Source of the DNA: Oscheius onirici
Taxonomy: Eukaryota; Nematoda; Chromadorea; Rhabditida; Rhabditidae
DNA length: 64,000 bases
Reading direction: 5' to 3'
Assembly: GCA_932521025.1 (NCBI GenBank)
Contig: OW051470.1
Span: 6,744,501-6,808,500, forward strand
Shown here: piece by piece, positions 1 to 11,289 of the stretch
How the letters are laid out: each line of letters begins with the position of its first letter
Numbering within the stretch: position 1 is the first letter of the stretch
Translations under genes and position numbers: made by a program
The notes under the pieces: generated by a model
Seen by the model: only the letters and a program-made list of their open reading frames with translations
The model's database searches: none
What the model was told of the DNA's origin: nothing

Positions 1-1095
1 GAGTCGTTCAGCGCATCTTCGGCAGTCGGCTCCGTCGTCTTCGAGAGCTCTTCCGAGTCGGACGAGGAGGTGGAAGAGGTGGAAGAGGTGGAAGAACTGG
101 GCACGGTTTGGCAGCTGGACACCGAGTCGGAGGAAGAGACGGTGATGATGTCCACATTGACTGGAGAAGCATCACTCGTACTGAACATCAGGAATCGCAG
201 AGTCTGAAAGTTTGTATAAATCAAAGTAAGAGGGGGAATCTCACACTGGAACTGTAGTCCTTGGCTTTGCTCTGGACGACGTTCAGAGGTCCGTAGGGCG
301 AGAGAACGGCATAGATGTCCCAGAGAGCTACGGCGACGAGCACAACCCAAATCGTATGGCCGGGGAAGCAACGGAGATAGTACTGGGAGACGAGAGAACA
401 ATTGGCCACGACGTAGTGACGATGGACAGACTCGGGCAGCCAGGTCGTGAAGTAGGTCACTAGACCAATTCCGCCGTAGATTCCAGTCGTCAGGATGATC
501 AAGAGCCATTCCGATGAGGAGGCTGTCTCTGCTTCTGGTCCGGCAATCAGGGCACTGAAAATGAGGGTGTTTGATCTAGTTGAAGGAAAGTAGAAGGGAC
601 TCGAACTCTCTCAGTTCAAGCCCATTCCAGTTTTTTTTTCATTCAGTAGTGACTCGAAACAGATTTCACAACTAACAGAAACTGGGACTCGCATTGATGA
701 AGCAAACGGTCTACCTTTCAAATTCCATCAAAGCGTTAAACTTACTGGAAAAAGTTGCCCGAGACGACAAAGAGGAGCAGAACACAGCTGGAATGGAGCC
801 AGAACTGGACAAGACGACGCAGATCGAACATGGCGAAGGCGAGCATGGTGAAGGCGACGGCGATGATCATCAGAGTCGAGCAGAGTCCGTTGAAGAGAGC
901 CTCGTAGAGCGTCTCGCCCATGTTCCCGAAGAGCAGACTGGCCAGACGTTCGTCGATCTTCATCTCGTAGATGTGAACCCAGCAGACGAGAGTCAGCAGC
1001 ATGTTGGCCAGAACAGGCAGCACTAGACGCTGACAGTCGAGAAGACGCATCAGGTACTTCTTCGTCACCGGCTTGCAAGCGAAATTCAGCTCCAT
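1..1095 (-). CDS. spe-4: SPE-4-like presenilin, 3' end off window
   Basis: This is the N-terminal part of a presenilin-family aspartyl protease of the sperm-specific SPE-4 type. In C. elegans SPE-4 acts in the fibrous body-membranous organelles of spermatocytes. My exons, in transcript order, are 1095-746, 554-245 and 204-1, with the last continuing off the left edge. The first exon carries TM1 (LANMLLTLVCW) and later TM2. The second holds TTGIYGGIG, VANCSLVSQYYLRCFP and the TM6 motif ALWDIYAVLSPYGPL, whose Asp is the first catalytic aspartate. The third reads LRFLMFS and then becomes a Ser/Thr/Asp/Glu-rich loop, as in SPE-4. The second aspartate (GxGD) and PAL motif would lie outside the window. 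I chose the first ATG (MELNF) because it leaves a short tail before TM1, as in SPE-4. The open frame extends upstream without an ATG. Identification is strong; exon edges are inferred. Confidence 0.88.
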
Positions 1096-1595
1096 CTGAA
1101 CTGGTTCTGATTGTTGAGAGACGAGGGAACCAACTTGTTCTGAAGAGCGGAGGCGAGCGACTGACGAGTTCTCTTGGTAGCTTGTCAAAGCTTGTAAAAA
1201 CTTATCGAAGCTTGTTTTGAATTCAAGAAAAATAAAAACTAAAGATATTAACGTTCGCTTTTTGTGTTAGAATAAAAAGTACAAGACAAAGATTCGAAGA
1301 GGATCGTAACATACTCTGTTTGTCCTGAGACATGTTCAATGAACAAAACTAGCCTGTTCTTACTGTCTGATCTGGGAACTATAAAAGGGAATGTGGACTC
1401 TAATACATCTCGACCTTCCTGTCACTATATAAGTTCAGACAATCGAGCAATCGTTTTTTTCCATATCAAAACGTCAAAATAGATGCAGAGTTGCCATATT
1501 GATAGTTTGTCTAATTTATGCACAAAATATTGGAATAGAATCACATATAAAAATAACAAAAGTATTCAAAACACACAACTTTGAGATTGAGAAAG
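1096..1595. other. Divergent intergenic region, spe-4 / phosphate transporter
   Basis: About 500 bp separate the divergent starts of the presenilin and phosphate-transporter genes. The middle is AT-rich and presumably holds both promoters. I see no convincing coding exon, RNA gene or repeat in it. Confidence 0.5.
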
Positions 1596-3157
1596 ATGTC
1601 GTCAATAAGCCTTGTAGCTGCTACCACTGACCTAGCCATCGCGACCACTACAATAGATGTCGAAGCCTTCAGAGTAAGTTCCAGTTCTTCCTTACAAAAC
1701 CCCTGCTTTAGAATCAGTTCTGGTGGGTCATAGTCCTCGGTGTTCTCTTAGCATTTCTACTTGGTTTCGGAATGGGGGCGAATGACGTCGCCAATGCATA
1801 CGGCACGTCGGTTGGAAGCGGTGTCCTGACTCTGATCCAAGCCTACATCCTCGCGACCATATTCGAATTCCTTGGCGCCTTTCTAGTCGGATACAACGTC
1901 ATTGACACCATGAGGAAAGGAGTCGTCGATCTGGGAGTCTACAACAGATCAGAGAGCGAGCTGCTCCTCGGACAGGTGGCCATTCTGGGCGGATCGTCTC
2001 TCTGGCTTCTGATAGCCACACTGGCCAACCTTCCCATCTCCACAACCCATTCGATAGTCGGAGCGACGCTTGGATTCACACTCGTCTGCAAACAAACACA
2101 AGGTGTTCAATGGCTGACAGTGGTCAACGTCGGTCAGTCTCTTCTTATGTCTCTCTCAATTACAATTTCAGTTCTCTCCTGGTTCAGTTCGCCTATCGTT
2201 TCCGGACTCGTCTCTCTCGTCATCTATCTCATCGTCGATCATGTAGTCCTTCGTCGAACAGACCCGATCAAATGTGGTCTCCGCAGTTTGCCCTTCTTCT
2301 ACAGCTTCTGTCTGACCTTCAGCAGTTTTGTCGTCTTCTACGGCGGCTCCAAACTTCTCCACTTGAAGGATCTACCAATCTGGGCAGTTCTCTTGATCAG
2401 TGGCGTAATCGGCATCATTACCTTCCTCGTCATCAAGTTCTGGCTGGTCAAACGACTCCAGAAGAAGCTCTGGGCAATGACGGACGACGAGTCTGCCAGC
2501 ATTTCGGAGAGCGGTGGAAGTCCGGACAGGAGTTCGTCTTCGTCTCTGGATACGGCGGAAGAGATGGACACGGAGCAGCCGGGGCCGTGTGGAGTTGGAG
2601 TGAAAGGCTTCTTTCGATGGCTCTTTCCGTCGAAGACTCGAGAAGACTCGGCCAAAACTCTCGAACTGTTCAGCATGCTGCAGATCTTCACCGCCTGCTT
2701 TGCCGGATTCTCTCATGGAGCCAACGATGTGGCCAATTCGATTGCTCCTCTCACAGCCCTCGTCTCAATCATCACCACCTACGACATCAATCAGAAGGAA
2801 GATACTCCCATCTACGTGCTCCTCTTTGGCGTGATGGTCATCTGTGTCGGACTCTGGACGCTGGGCCATCGAGTCATTCAGACGGTTGGCACAGAAATGG
2901 CCGAAGTCAACAGTGCCAGCGGATTCTCGATAGAACTTGGAGCAGCCATCACGGGACTCATCGCCTCCAAGATCGGAATGCCCATCTCGACCACTCACTG
3001 CCTCGTCGGCAGCATCGTAGCTGTTGGAAAGATCAAGCCGGGACGAGGAATCTCGAAGGAGATTCTCATCAACGTTCTTCTCAGCTGGGTCGTGACAGTT
3101 CCAGCGGCTGGTCTCTTCTCCGCCTTATTCATGTATGGACTCAAGTTCACAATCTAG
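1596..3157 (+). CDS. Sodium-dependent phosphate transporter (PiT / SLC20 family)
   Basis: This is a multi-span plasma-membrane importer of inorganic phosphate. Exons are 1596-1673, 1712-2132 and 2172-3157. Both halves of the inverted PiT repeat show the family signature: GANDVANAYGTSVGS near the N-terminus and GANDVANSIAPL in the C-terminal half. GMPISTTHCLVGS follows near the end. A long acidic, Ser-rich cytoplasmic loop (about residues 240-290) separates the halves, as in animal PiT proteins. The second intron is 39 bp, a multiple of three without a stop, so the frame stays open through it. Splicing it gives VVNVVLSWFSSP, which fits the family better than the read-through. An AATAAA signal lies at 3185. 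C. elegans has several pitr paralogues and I cannot say which one this matches. Confidence 0.92.
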
Positions 3158-3791
3158 AATTCTAGAACAATACCAAAAAATGTAAATAAAAATCATCAGC
3201 GGATATCGTTTTATTTTTATCTTTTTTTTTGAATGCGACATTATCTACACTGCTATTCTTCGAGAATAGGAGCCCTTCCAAGTGGAATCAGCTTTCGAGC
3301 TCCTTCCGAACTGAAGTGTTGGAGGAAAGTGTGCTACCCACTGACTCTAGTGATTCGAATGATCGGGGTAGAAAAAACTTAGCGAAGTAGGCCACGAATG
3401 GTCTGGCAGAAAATTGTCAGGTCAGAACTCTTTTTGATCAGGTCTGGTTCAGTTGACTTACAGTAAAACCATTTACTTTCAGTGTAAAAATGATACCTCA
3501 TCGAACCTTCTGGTTCTCCGAACACCGAAAGCTCAGTCTTCTTTCTTGTCCTATTCGTCCCAGCCATGGTTAGGAACTACAGCTTTCTCTTATGGTCAAA
3601 GTTGCTGAAAAGATCTCAAGGCCAGCCAAAAGATCTCGGTACTCTCACGCACAAACTGTACTTCCTGTGGCTACGGCTACTCTTTCAAGAGCTCTCCTCC
3701 TCCCCGTCGTTAGTATCTGAGATGAGCAAACAGCGAGGTGTCAATCGCGTACCAGGGCCAGTGATAGCCAGTATCCGTTCTCTCCTTCCGG
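3158..3791. other. Intergenic region upstream of the first Kunitz/lustrin gene
   Basis: The region begins with the transporter's 3' end and AATAAA at 3185. The rest, up to the ATG at 3792, contains short open frames on both strands. None matches a family or has sensible splice borders. It probably contains the promoter of the next gene. Confidence 0.45.
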
Positions 3792-6700
3792 ATGTTGCTA
3801 CCCTTACTTCTTATCCTAGGTATTTTCCTTTCCCCATGTTCTTACCAATCTTCTTCCAGCGACAAGAGTCAGAAGTTACTGCGAAGAGGGTCTTCCATGT
3901 GAGGAATGTGATCTTGTCTTCGAGGGTCAACCATGTAACACTTTCGAGCGTCTTCCTCATTTCCAGTGTAACAATTCCACTGGGTAATTTTTCCATTGAC
4001 TTTCTGAATATTTCATCTTTCAGAAAGGTGAACTACCTTCCTTCGAAATACCTACTGTGTGTTCATGAAGAGTTTATGCTGCTCGACTGTGCCAGGCACC
4101 AGATGCCGGCCGTTTTCAACCCCGTTACAAGAAAATGTCAAAAGGAAGAGGAAGAGTTTATGAAGAGACGAAGAAAACGTTCGATTACGGGTTCTGCGAG
4201 AGTTGGAGACTCTTGTAACTTCAATACTGGTAGGAGGTCCACTAGTCCATTAAAATAATGCTTCAGACTGTCAAAGAGGCATGTTCTGTGGCGGAGGAGT
4301 CTGTAGCTGTCTCTCCGATTTTGTTTCCATTAGCCATCATTGCTGGCCGAGTACTCTATAACCCACAACAACATAAAAAGTCCTTTCAGAAGTAAATCCA
4401 GGAGAGTCGGGCTGTGTCGAGTCGAAACAGTGTGAAGCAGTCTGGCCGGGCTCAATCTGCTCATCCAGTGGAGTCTGTGAATGTCCAGAAGATACTGTAC
4501 CCAGCCGAACAAGAGACGGAACCGTCTGCATCTCGGCTCAAATGCCGCCATCTTGTCCCCTGCCAGAATCAAATAATGATCAACCAAACCCGGCTACAGT
4601 ACTGGCCAATCCAACGACTCATCCCTTGAATCCGGGGGAGTACATGTAGGAGCTAATGAGAGTGTTGCAGACGTAGTTTTAGGCCAGTCTTGTGTACTTC
4701 CACCTCTGCCGAAACTAGAAATTCTAACGGTGGAGACGGTTCCACCTGGTGTATCTATCCAGATGGCGACCAAGATGTCTATGTGGCTGACATTTACAAC
4801 TGCGTCTCACATCCACAGGTGAATTACTAAATATTTGCTGATTCTGGTTCAGATTAGTCACGATGTCTTCCCCGAGTACGCCGAGAGCATCGACGGAGTT
4901 TGCTGTCACAATAGGGCCTTTGTCTGTGCGCAGCCGATGGAATCTGGTGACGAACCGGGCATCCCGCGTTGGTGGTTCAATTCAGCAACTGGCAGCTGTG
5001 TTCAGTTCATGTGGGATCCGAACACGATCAGCAAGGCATCACCCAACAATTTCCGGTACTTTCTTTACTACCAGAAACAGTTTTTTTGGTAATAGTTCGG
5101 CAGGCGTCCCCTTCGTTTGAAAATTTGCGCGGGAACCCTCGTAATGAACCAATTTCGCATTTTTCTTCATTTTTCATCAAATTTTATGTCCTCTAACTAC
5201 TTTTATCGGATTCAGCATGTTAAAGAACCCCTTAGACCGTGAATTCACTAAAAACATGGGAGAAATAGACAAAATTCGGAAGTCTCGCAATTTCCTTCTG
5301 AAAATCGTCATATTTCGAGTGAATTCATGGTTCAAGGGGTTATTTTACACGCTGAATCCGATAAAAGTAGTTAGAGAACATAACAATTGTTGAAAAGTGA
5401 AGAAAAATGCGAAATTGGTTCATTACGAGGGTTCCCGCTCAAATTTTCAAACGAAGGGGGGCACCTGCCGAACTGTTACCAGTTTTTTTACTTGTCACCT
5501 TTTGACAAATGTTTATTGTAAAGTCTTTTAAAGTCTGTTCAAAAAAAATGCAACAGTAACCCATAAATATTTCGCTTCGAGAACCACAAAGCACTCAAGC
5601 GCGGCAATTCACCGTTGAGAAAATAAAGAAATCGGCTTGAATTGTTTTTTTTACCCTGAAAATCAGGGGTTTGTGGTTCTCGAAGCGAAATATTTATGGG
5701 TTACTGTTGCATTCTTTTTTTTTTGAACAGACTTTATAAACAAGAGATTTATGACTAGGAACAATTATTTGCATGCAATTACAAGGGCAAGACAAAATAT
5801 TTATTGTAGTAAACAAAAACTCTTTTTGCAGAACCATCGAGCATTGTGAGAGCTACTGTCGCGATAGTAAGTTGGACTTCTGAATGAAACAAAATCTCAT
5901 CTCAGCATGTCGAAGAGGCTCTGTTGAATTTATTCCTTCCAAGTACTCTCTCCTGGACGAGGTTCCTCGAACAAACTGTCTATCGGCAGCCTCGAAATGT
6001 GGCGCAGAACACACTTGCCTTCTTGTCGGATCACAACAGTCCTGTTGTCCAACAACTGGTATCTAGTCGGGTTACGGTAAATAACAAAAGCTTCAGCAAG
6101 TATCTGCAGTGCTGCGGGTGGACGTCTGTATCCGAGCAAGCCTGTCGAGAATTTCGATCGAGGAGTTCTCATAGCTGGCCAGTAAGTTGCCCTCTTTTGA
6201 ACTATTAAGCCAATTTTGCAGCAAGCCGACAACTCGCTATTACTACGACGCTGAGCAAGGAAGATGTGTCAATTTCCTCTACAACGGTCTCGGAAACTGG
6301 AACAACTTTGTGACCAAACAGGACTGTGAATCGTTCTGTTCTAAGTGTGAGTTTTTTATCAAGACAGAGAGACTGAAAAGGGCTCGTCTTTTCGAGACGG
6401 AACCCTTTCAGCTTCTCCCGAGACCGCTTGGAGTAGAGTTGTATCATTTTTGAACGAAGCTTTAGTGGTCTGCGAGAACGGAAATCCGCTTCGGATTGGA
6501 GAGGAATGGCAGAGATGTGAGAGTAACAACGACTGTCCATCCTCGCATTCCTGTCAAACAGCCCACAAAGTCTGCTGTCCAACTGCTCGTAAGTTCTTTT
6601 TTTGAAACTCTCAAAGAAGTTTTCCAGAATCCCTTTGTACACAGCCGAAACGACTGGGAGACTGTACGTCTTCTGTCAGAAGGTACTGGTACAATGCTGC

Positions 6701-9700
6701 TACGAGACAATGTGAACTCTTCCAATATACTGGATGCCAGGTAGTTTTGGGAATGAAATGAACAAAAAGAAGGAATTCAGGGAAATGACAACAACTTCCC
6801 GACTCTTGTTCAGTGTCAACAGAGATGCAAAGGAATCAATGGTAAGTCACCGTAACTTTTCTGTTCACTCTGTTCATTTATACGTATCCTAACTCAGAAA
6901 ATATATCTGTAGGGAAGAGACTTCTATCGTTGGGTAATCATCCAATTGCCAACCTTCTGAATTCTGTTCGGAAGTCTTCTGGCTGTAGATGCAAAAGTTG
7001 GCCCAACTTATGTATAGAAAGTAGGGACTTCCATCTGTGTGGTGGTCTGCCCGCTGATCTTGTCCGGTTCGGGGTCCATTCTTCGACAACTTTCATCCAG
7101 CTGTTTCCGTCCTCATTCGACACTTTCCAAGCCCAATCAAACAGTCTTCTCTTGTGTACTTCTACGATTACTGTGTTCATCTAAAACATTTCAGTAGAAC
7201 CGAAGTGTCAGCAAGGCAGAGCCTATCGAGACAGGACAGGAAACTTCCAGCAGTGTTCCGACAAGCAGAATGGACCAAAATGTCCTGTCAATTACAATTG
7301 TCTATTTGACGGAGTCACTTATGGATGCTGTCCGACCAAAGCCTTTACCTGTTCTCTCAATCCGGACCGAGGAGTCCAGTGCGGATCTGGAAGGACTTAT
7401 CGCTACTACTTTAATAGCAACAAACAGTCTTGTGAGACGTTCCAATTCGAAGGTTGCGACGGAAATAGTAACAACTTTTTGAACTCGGAGGATTGTCAAC
7501 AATACTGTGGAGTTGGAGGTAAGAAAATAGATATGACAAAAAAGTAGCTTTAGGTTGTCCAAACGGCGGAAATCCTCTGAGAGACGAGGGTAGCAACCGA
7601 CAGATGACCTGCTCGGAACTGAAACCTTGTCCTGGAACCCATGAGTGTATCTCCATTCCGTACAATGGAAATGTAGCCAATCGCTGCTGTCCGGCTAAAG
7701 CTCACATCTGCAGTCAGCCGCCACAACAGGGAAATCATTGTTCGAAGATATCTGTTACCAGGTATCGTTTTAGCATTTCTTTGAACTAAAAATAATGATA
7801 TTCAGGTACTACTTCAACATCGTGACGAGAGACTGTGCTCCGTTCCAATTCAATGGATGTAATGGAAATTTGAATAACTTTGTTTCGGTCTCCGAATGCA
7901 ACAATTTCTGTGCTTCTTCTGGTACAGTTCAACATCAAAAGACACATTAGAACAAACAATTCCAGGTTGTGGCGTGGGAGAGATTGCCTACAAGGACGTG
8001 AACACGAAGAAGGCTTACGATTGCAACAATGTTCTGAAAAACAGTTGTCCGAAGAACTTCCACTGTCGATTCAACTCTCTCACTTCGGGATACGTCTGCT
8101 GTGGCTCGAGTAATATGGGTCGATATTTTATTGGATTGAAACAAAAAGATTTTCCAGACGTGTGTCCGAAAGACGAGAGGGCTTTTATCAATCCTATGGA
8201 CGAGTCTGTCAGGGAATGTGCCATCAATGTTCCTGGCAGTTGTCCTGCCGACTTCCTCTGCCGGTTCAGTCCAGCCAAGAACCGTTATTATTGCTGTGCT
8301 CCTACCGCCGAAAGTAAGCTTAAGAAGCCTGGGAAAAGGAATGGCCGCGTGTAAACAGAGAAAACTCAGAGCTCTTGCTTGACCTGCCTGTTTGTCCACT
8401 CTCACTGATGGGGCGAACTTCCGTTTGGATTACGATATTCCCAGAGAGTGCCAACGCTTTTGTGTTCACCCGTCACTGTCAGTCTCTCTGTGCCGACGAC
8501 GGAACAAACAAAATGACCTCAAACAGAGACAGAGGTCAATATTGGGACTTATACGCGTTTTAGACTGTTCCTTCGAGACTAAAGATTGAGAGTGATAAGA
8601 TAGAGCTGCCGACCCCTCCAAATGTCCAAAATCGTGCTGCTTTTGGTGGGCGCAAAAAAGTGCGCGACGCTTCTCGAGTTTGAGTCTCTCACTTGGACAA
8701 ATACGGGCCCACAATCACGACTTACATTTTTTTGCCAATGGGGAGATAGGCTCCAAGTGGGAGGTGCTGTAACTTCTGAATTTCTTTGAAACGTTTATCC
8801 GAATGGTGAATGGAGACTAGACTAGAGATCCAAAAGTTGACATTGCTGATCAAACTGGCTATTTCGACTTACCATGATTTCGACCAAATACTTCGAATGA
8901 TACGGTCCCAAAGTGTCTTACAGAACGTGTTTAGATGTCTGCCCGGACGGTCGTGCTCTCTTCCGTGCCCAAAAGACCCTTCTTCCAAACAGATGTACTC
9001 TCAACACTCCTAACGCTTGTCCCGACGGCTATTCGTGTCAAAGTCGAAGCAAGGATGTTCTTCAAGGTTTCTGCTGCTCATCCAGAAACGTCTGCAAAGG
9101 CGACGCCGAATTCCTCGTGGATGAGAAGACGAAAATGCCGAGAATCTGTACTCCTGGAGCCTTCATCAGCTGTCCTTCCGGATACAGGTGCCATCGAAGT
9201 ACACCCTCGGCAACTGACGGCTTCTGTTGTAAGGGAGAGATTAACGCCATTTCTGGTACCTTTCTGGATTGATTTTTTTTTGACAGCAACTGGTTTCAGA
9301 AGGATGTCCTCCAGGAGAGTATGCTTTCACGAAAAAGTCGGAGATCGTCCAATGCGATCCCTTCAATCTACAGAACAAGGTAAGCATACTTTTCTAAGTA
9401 AGCTTTATTATCATAAACTCTTGATTTTCACATAAATTAGAAACTTTAGGGCTGTCCTGCATCCTTCTCGTGTCAATTTGCTATCGCTTTTCAACGCTAT
9501 CAATGCTGTGGAAAGGACCCGATTGAGGAAGAGGAGGTCGAGCAAGAAGGTACAGTCCCTAATGAGTTCGAGTGAGAGAGCGCGGTCTGCGTAAATAGCC
9601 GGTGCTTGTGCGTGTTTTTACCGGTGTTTAAGTCGCCGGATGACACGCGATTAGTGCGCAGAGAGGCCCACCACAGAAGGAGCGCGAGAGACTATCAGAT

Positions 9701-11091
9701 CGTGACTCTCGATCCAAATAGAACTCGAAATAGAACTGCTTCAGAACTCGGATGTCCACATTCGCAAGTCGCATTTGTGAAGGAAGATAGACCAGTCGTT
9801 TGTACTTCTTCGGGCAATAACTGTCCGATGGGATACTTCTGTCAGTTTTCGGACAAAAACAAGCAGTTCCAATGTTGTGGACACAAGTCGGGCAAGTGAC
9901 AAAGGGGGATACTGTAACTCTCCCTTTAGGATGTCCAGGCGATTCTGTGTCATATCTTGATCTGACTGGAACTGCCAAGGAATGTTCTCCCAAGAATCCA
10001 AACTGTCCGGACGGATACAGCTGTCAGAGAACCAGAAACGGCAAGAATGTCTGTTGTACAATCTTTCTTGAAATGCCGCCAGTAAGATTCTTGGTTTGTA
10101 CTGGATATTTTTCATAAATATTCTAATTCAGGGCATTGACTCGCCTTCACTTACAACCGAGCAACCGGAGACGACACCGGGTTCAATGGAAACGACCACA
10201 GTGGTTCCAATTTCTACAACCAGGGCTCCATGTCCACCGGACATGATTCTAACCAATGGCGTCTGCAAGTGAGTTGATCGTTTTGGACTCATCCGGTTCC
10301 CAAGGTTTCTAACCTTTGTCTCCAAAAAAGGCACAAACAAGAAACTAAATATAGTTTTCAGGAAGAGAGGAAAGGTCGGAGCTGCCTGTCTTCTTCCGAG
10401 CCAATGCGGTCCGAACGCCGACTGCATTTCTCAGCTGTGCCGTTGTCGAAAAGGCTTCGTCGAAAAGAACGACGGTTGCGAGAAGGAAGGCTGTCAGCCA
10501 GAAGAGATTCAAGTGGATGGAAAGTGCTACAAGCCGTCGGAACTTGGAGATGGCTGTGAAATTCCAGAGCAATGCAAATCGGGTACAATTTGTCTAGAAG
10601 GATCGTGCAGATGTCCTGAAGGACACGCTCCTTATAAGAACCGATGTCTGGCGAATCTCTGTGGAGCTGGAAGATCAGCCATCATGGATCTGTCTGGCAA
10701 CATCACCTTTTGTATGGGAGCCACAAAATGCACTCGACCGGCTGTTTGCAACTATTCCAAAACAATCAACACATATCTCTGTTGTACTCCTCCTTCGTCA
10801 ATTCTTCCAGTCCAGCCAAGAATCACTCCCACGAGTCTTCCTGTGAGACCGATGGGAATGGGTTCCTGTCCAGGCGGTGGAATTCCTCTCTTCTTTCCTA
10901 ACACCAAGCTGCCCTTGGTCTGTACTGCTGCCACCAAATGCCCAGCAGGCTATACATGTCTTTCAAGAAAATGTTGTCCGACAGGAACGAGAAGACGTCG
11001 AAGAGCAACCCCCTGCCCTCGTGGATATTCAGACGCCGATTCGACTTTCTGCCGATCTCTTTGCCCCCGAGGTGACTGTCGACGACGGTGA
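3792..11091 (+). CDS. Giant secreted Kunitz/lustrin/EB protein, copy A
   Basis: This is a large multi-exon secreted protein of roughly 1,500 residues. A 28-bp first exon encodes the signal peptide ([10 protein letters not shown]), spliced to the exon at 3860. Next come an EB-like module ([10 protein letters not shown]), then five Kunitz domains alternating with lustrin-type cysteine repeats (CPxGYxC ... CC). A long run of lustrin repeats follows, then a Ser/Thr/Pro linker near 10150, further EB-like modules and a basic Cys-containing tail. Kunitz signatures include [29 protein letters not shown] and [13 protein letters not shown]. Proteins of this build are nematode-specific, and family knowledge suggests extracellular matrix or protease inhibition; the substrate is unknown. 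Long introns at 5056-5831 (holding two foldback elements), 6841-7197 and about 8315-8931 interrupt it. All exons remain in frame, so I do not consider it a pseudogene. It is a tandem paralogue of the gene at 11290. Some exon borders are approximate. Confidence 0.8.
5079..5087. repeat. Left target-site duplication of foldback element 1
   Basis: AGTTTTTTT immediately precedes the element at 5088. The same nine bases directly follow its other end at 5481-5489. Confidence 0.7.
5088..5480. mobile_element. Foldback (MITE-like) element 1, 393 bp
   Basis: This is a near-palindromic, non-coding element inside an intron of Kunitz/lustrin copy A. The left end starts GGTAATAGTTCGGCAGG, and the reverse complement of the right end starts GGTAACAGTTCGGCAGG. 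The two arms stay alignable for over 100 bp toward the centre. A 9-bp duplication (AGTTTTTTT) flanks it. A 9-bp duplication and GG..CC ends would suit a Mutator-like non-autonomous element, but that assignment is inference. No transposase is encoded. Confidence 0.8.
5530..5735. mobile_element. Foldback (hairpin) element 2
   Basis: A second inverted repeat lies in the same intron, 50 bp after element 1. The left arm begins AAAGTCTGTTC and the right arm ends GAACAGACTTT. The arms match for about 60 bp, through the reverse-complementary blocks around 5555-5590 and 5672-5702. I see no clear target-site duplication. It is non-coding and is probably a MITE. Confidence 0.7.
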
Positions 11092-11289
11092 TTTCTTTCA
11101 AATGAAGCTATTTTTCGATTGTTCTCTCGGGGGTCGTTGTGTCCATATTTACCCAGTAAGGAGCTTACGGGTTGTAGTGCAAGTTGCGGGCCGAGATAGG
11201 GGTGAGCGGGAGAGAGGGGGGCGGGAGGCGGAGCCCGAGAGACTCAAGAAGCAAGAAGAGCAGGACACGGGCACAGCAGCCGAACGGCC
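11092..11289. other. Short gap between tandem Kunitz/lustrin genes
   Basis: Only 198 bp separate the stop of copy A from the start of copy B. I find no AATAAA on the plus strand here. The second half is very purine- and G-rich, around 11205-11235. It must contain either the 3' end of A plus the promoter of B, or the intercistronic stretch of a two-gene operon. Confidence 0.5.

Noticed and set aside
2110..3165. 351-codon open frame overlapping the phosphate transporter in another frame
   Set aside because: It is a shadow of the strongly conserved transporter frame, and its product is Arg/Ser/Gln-rich nonsense.
3792..11091. Kunitz/lustrin copy A as a decayed pseudogene of copy B
   Set aside because: Each apparent frame break coincides with a short GT..AG intron. 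After splicing, every domain is intact and the frame stays open to 11091.
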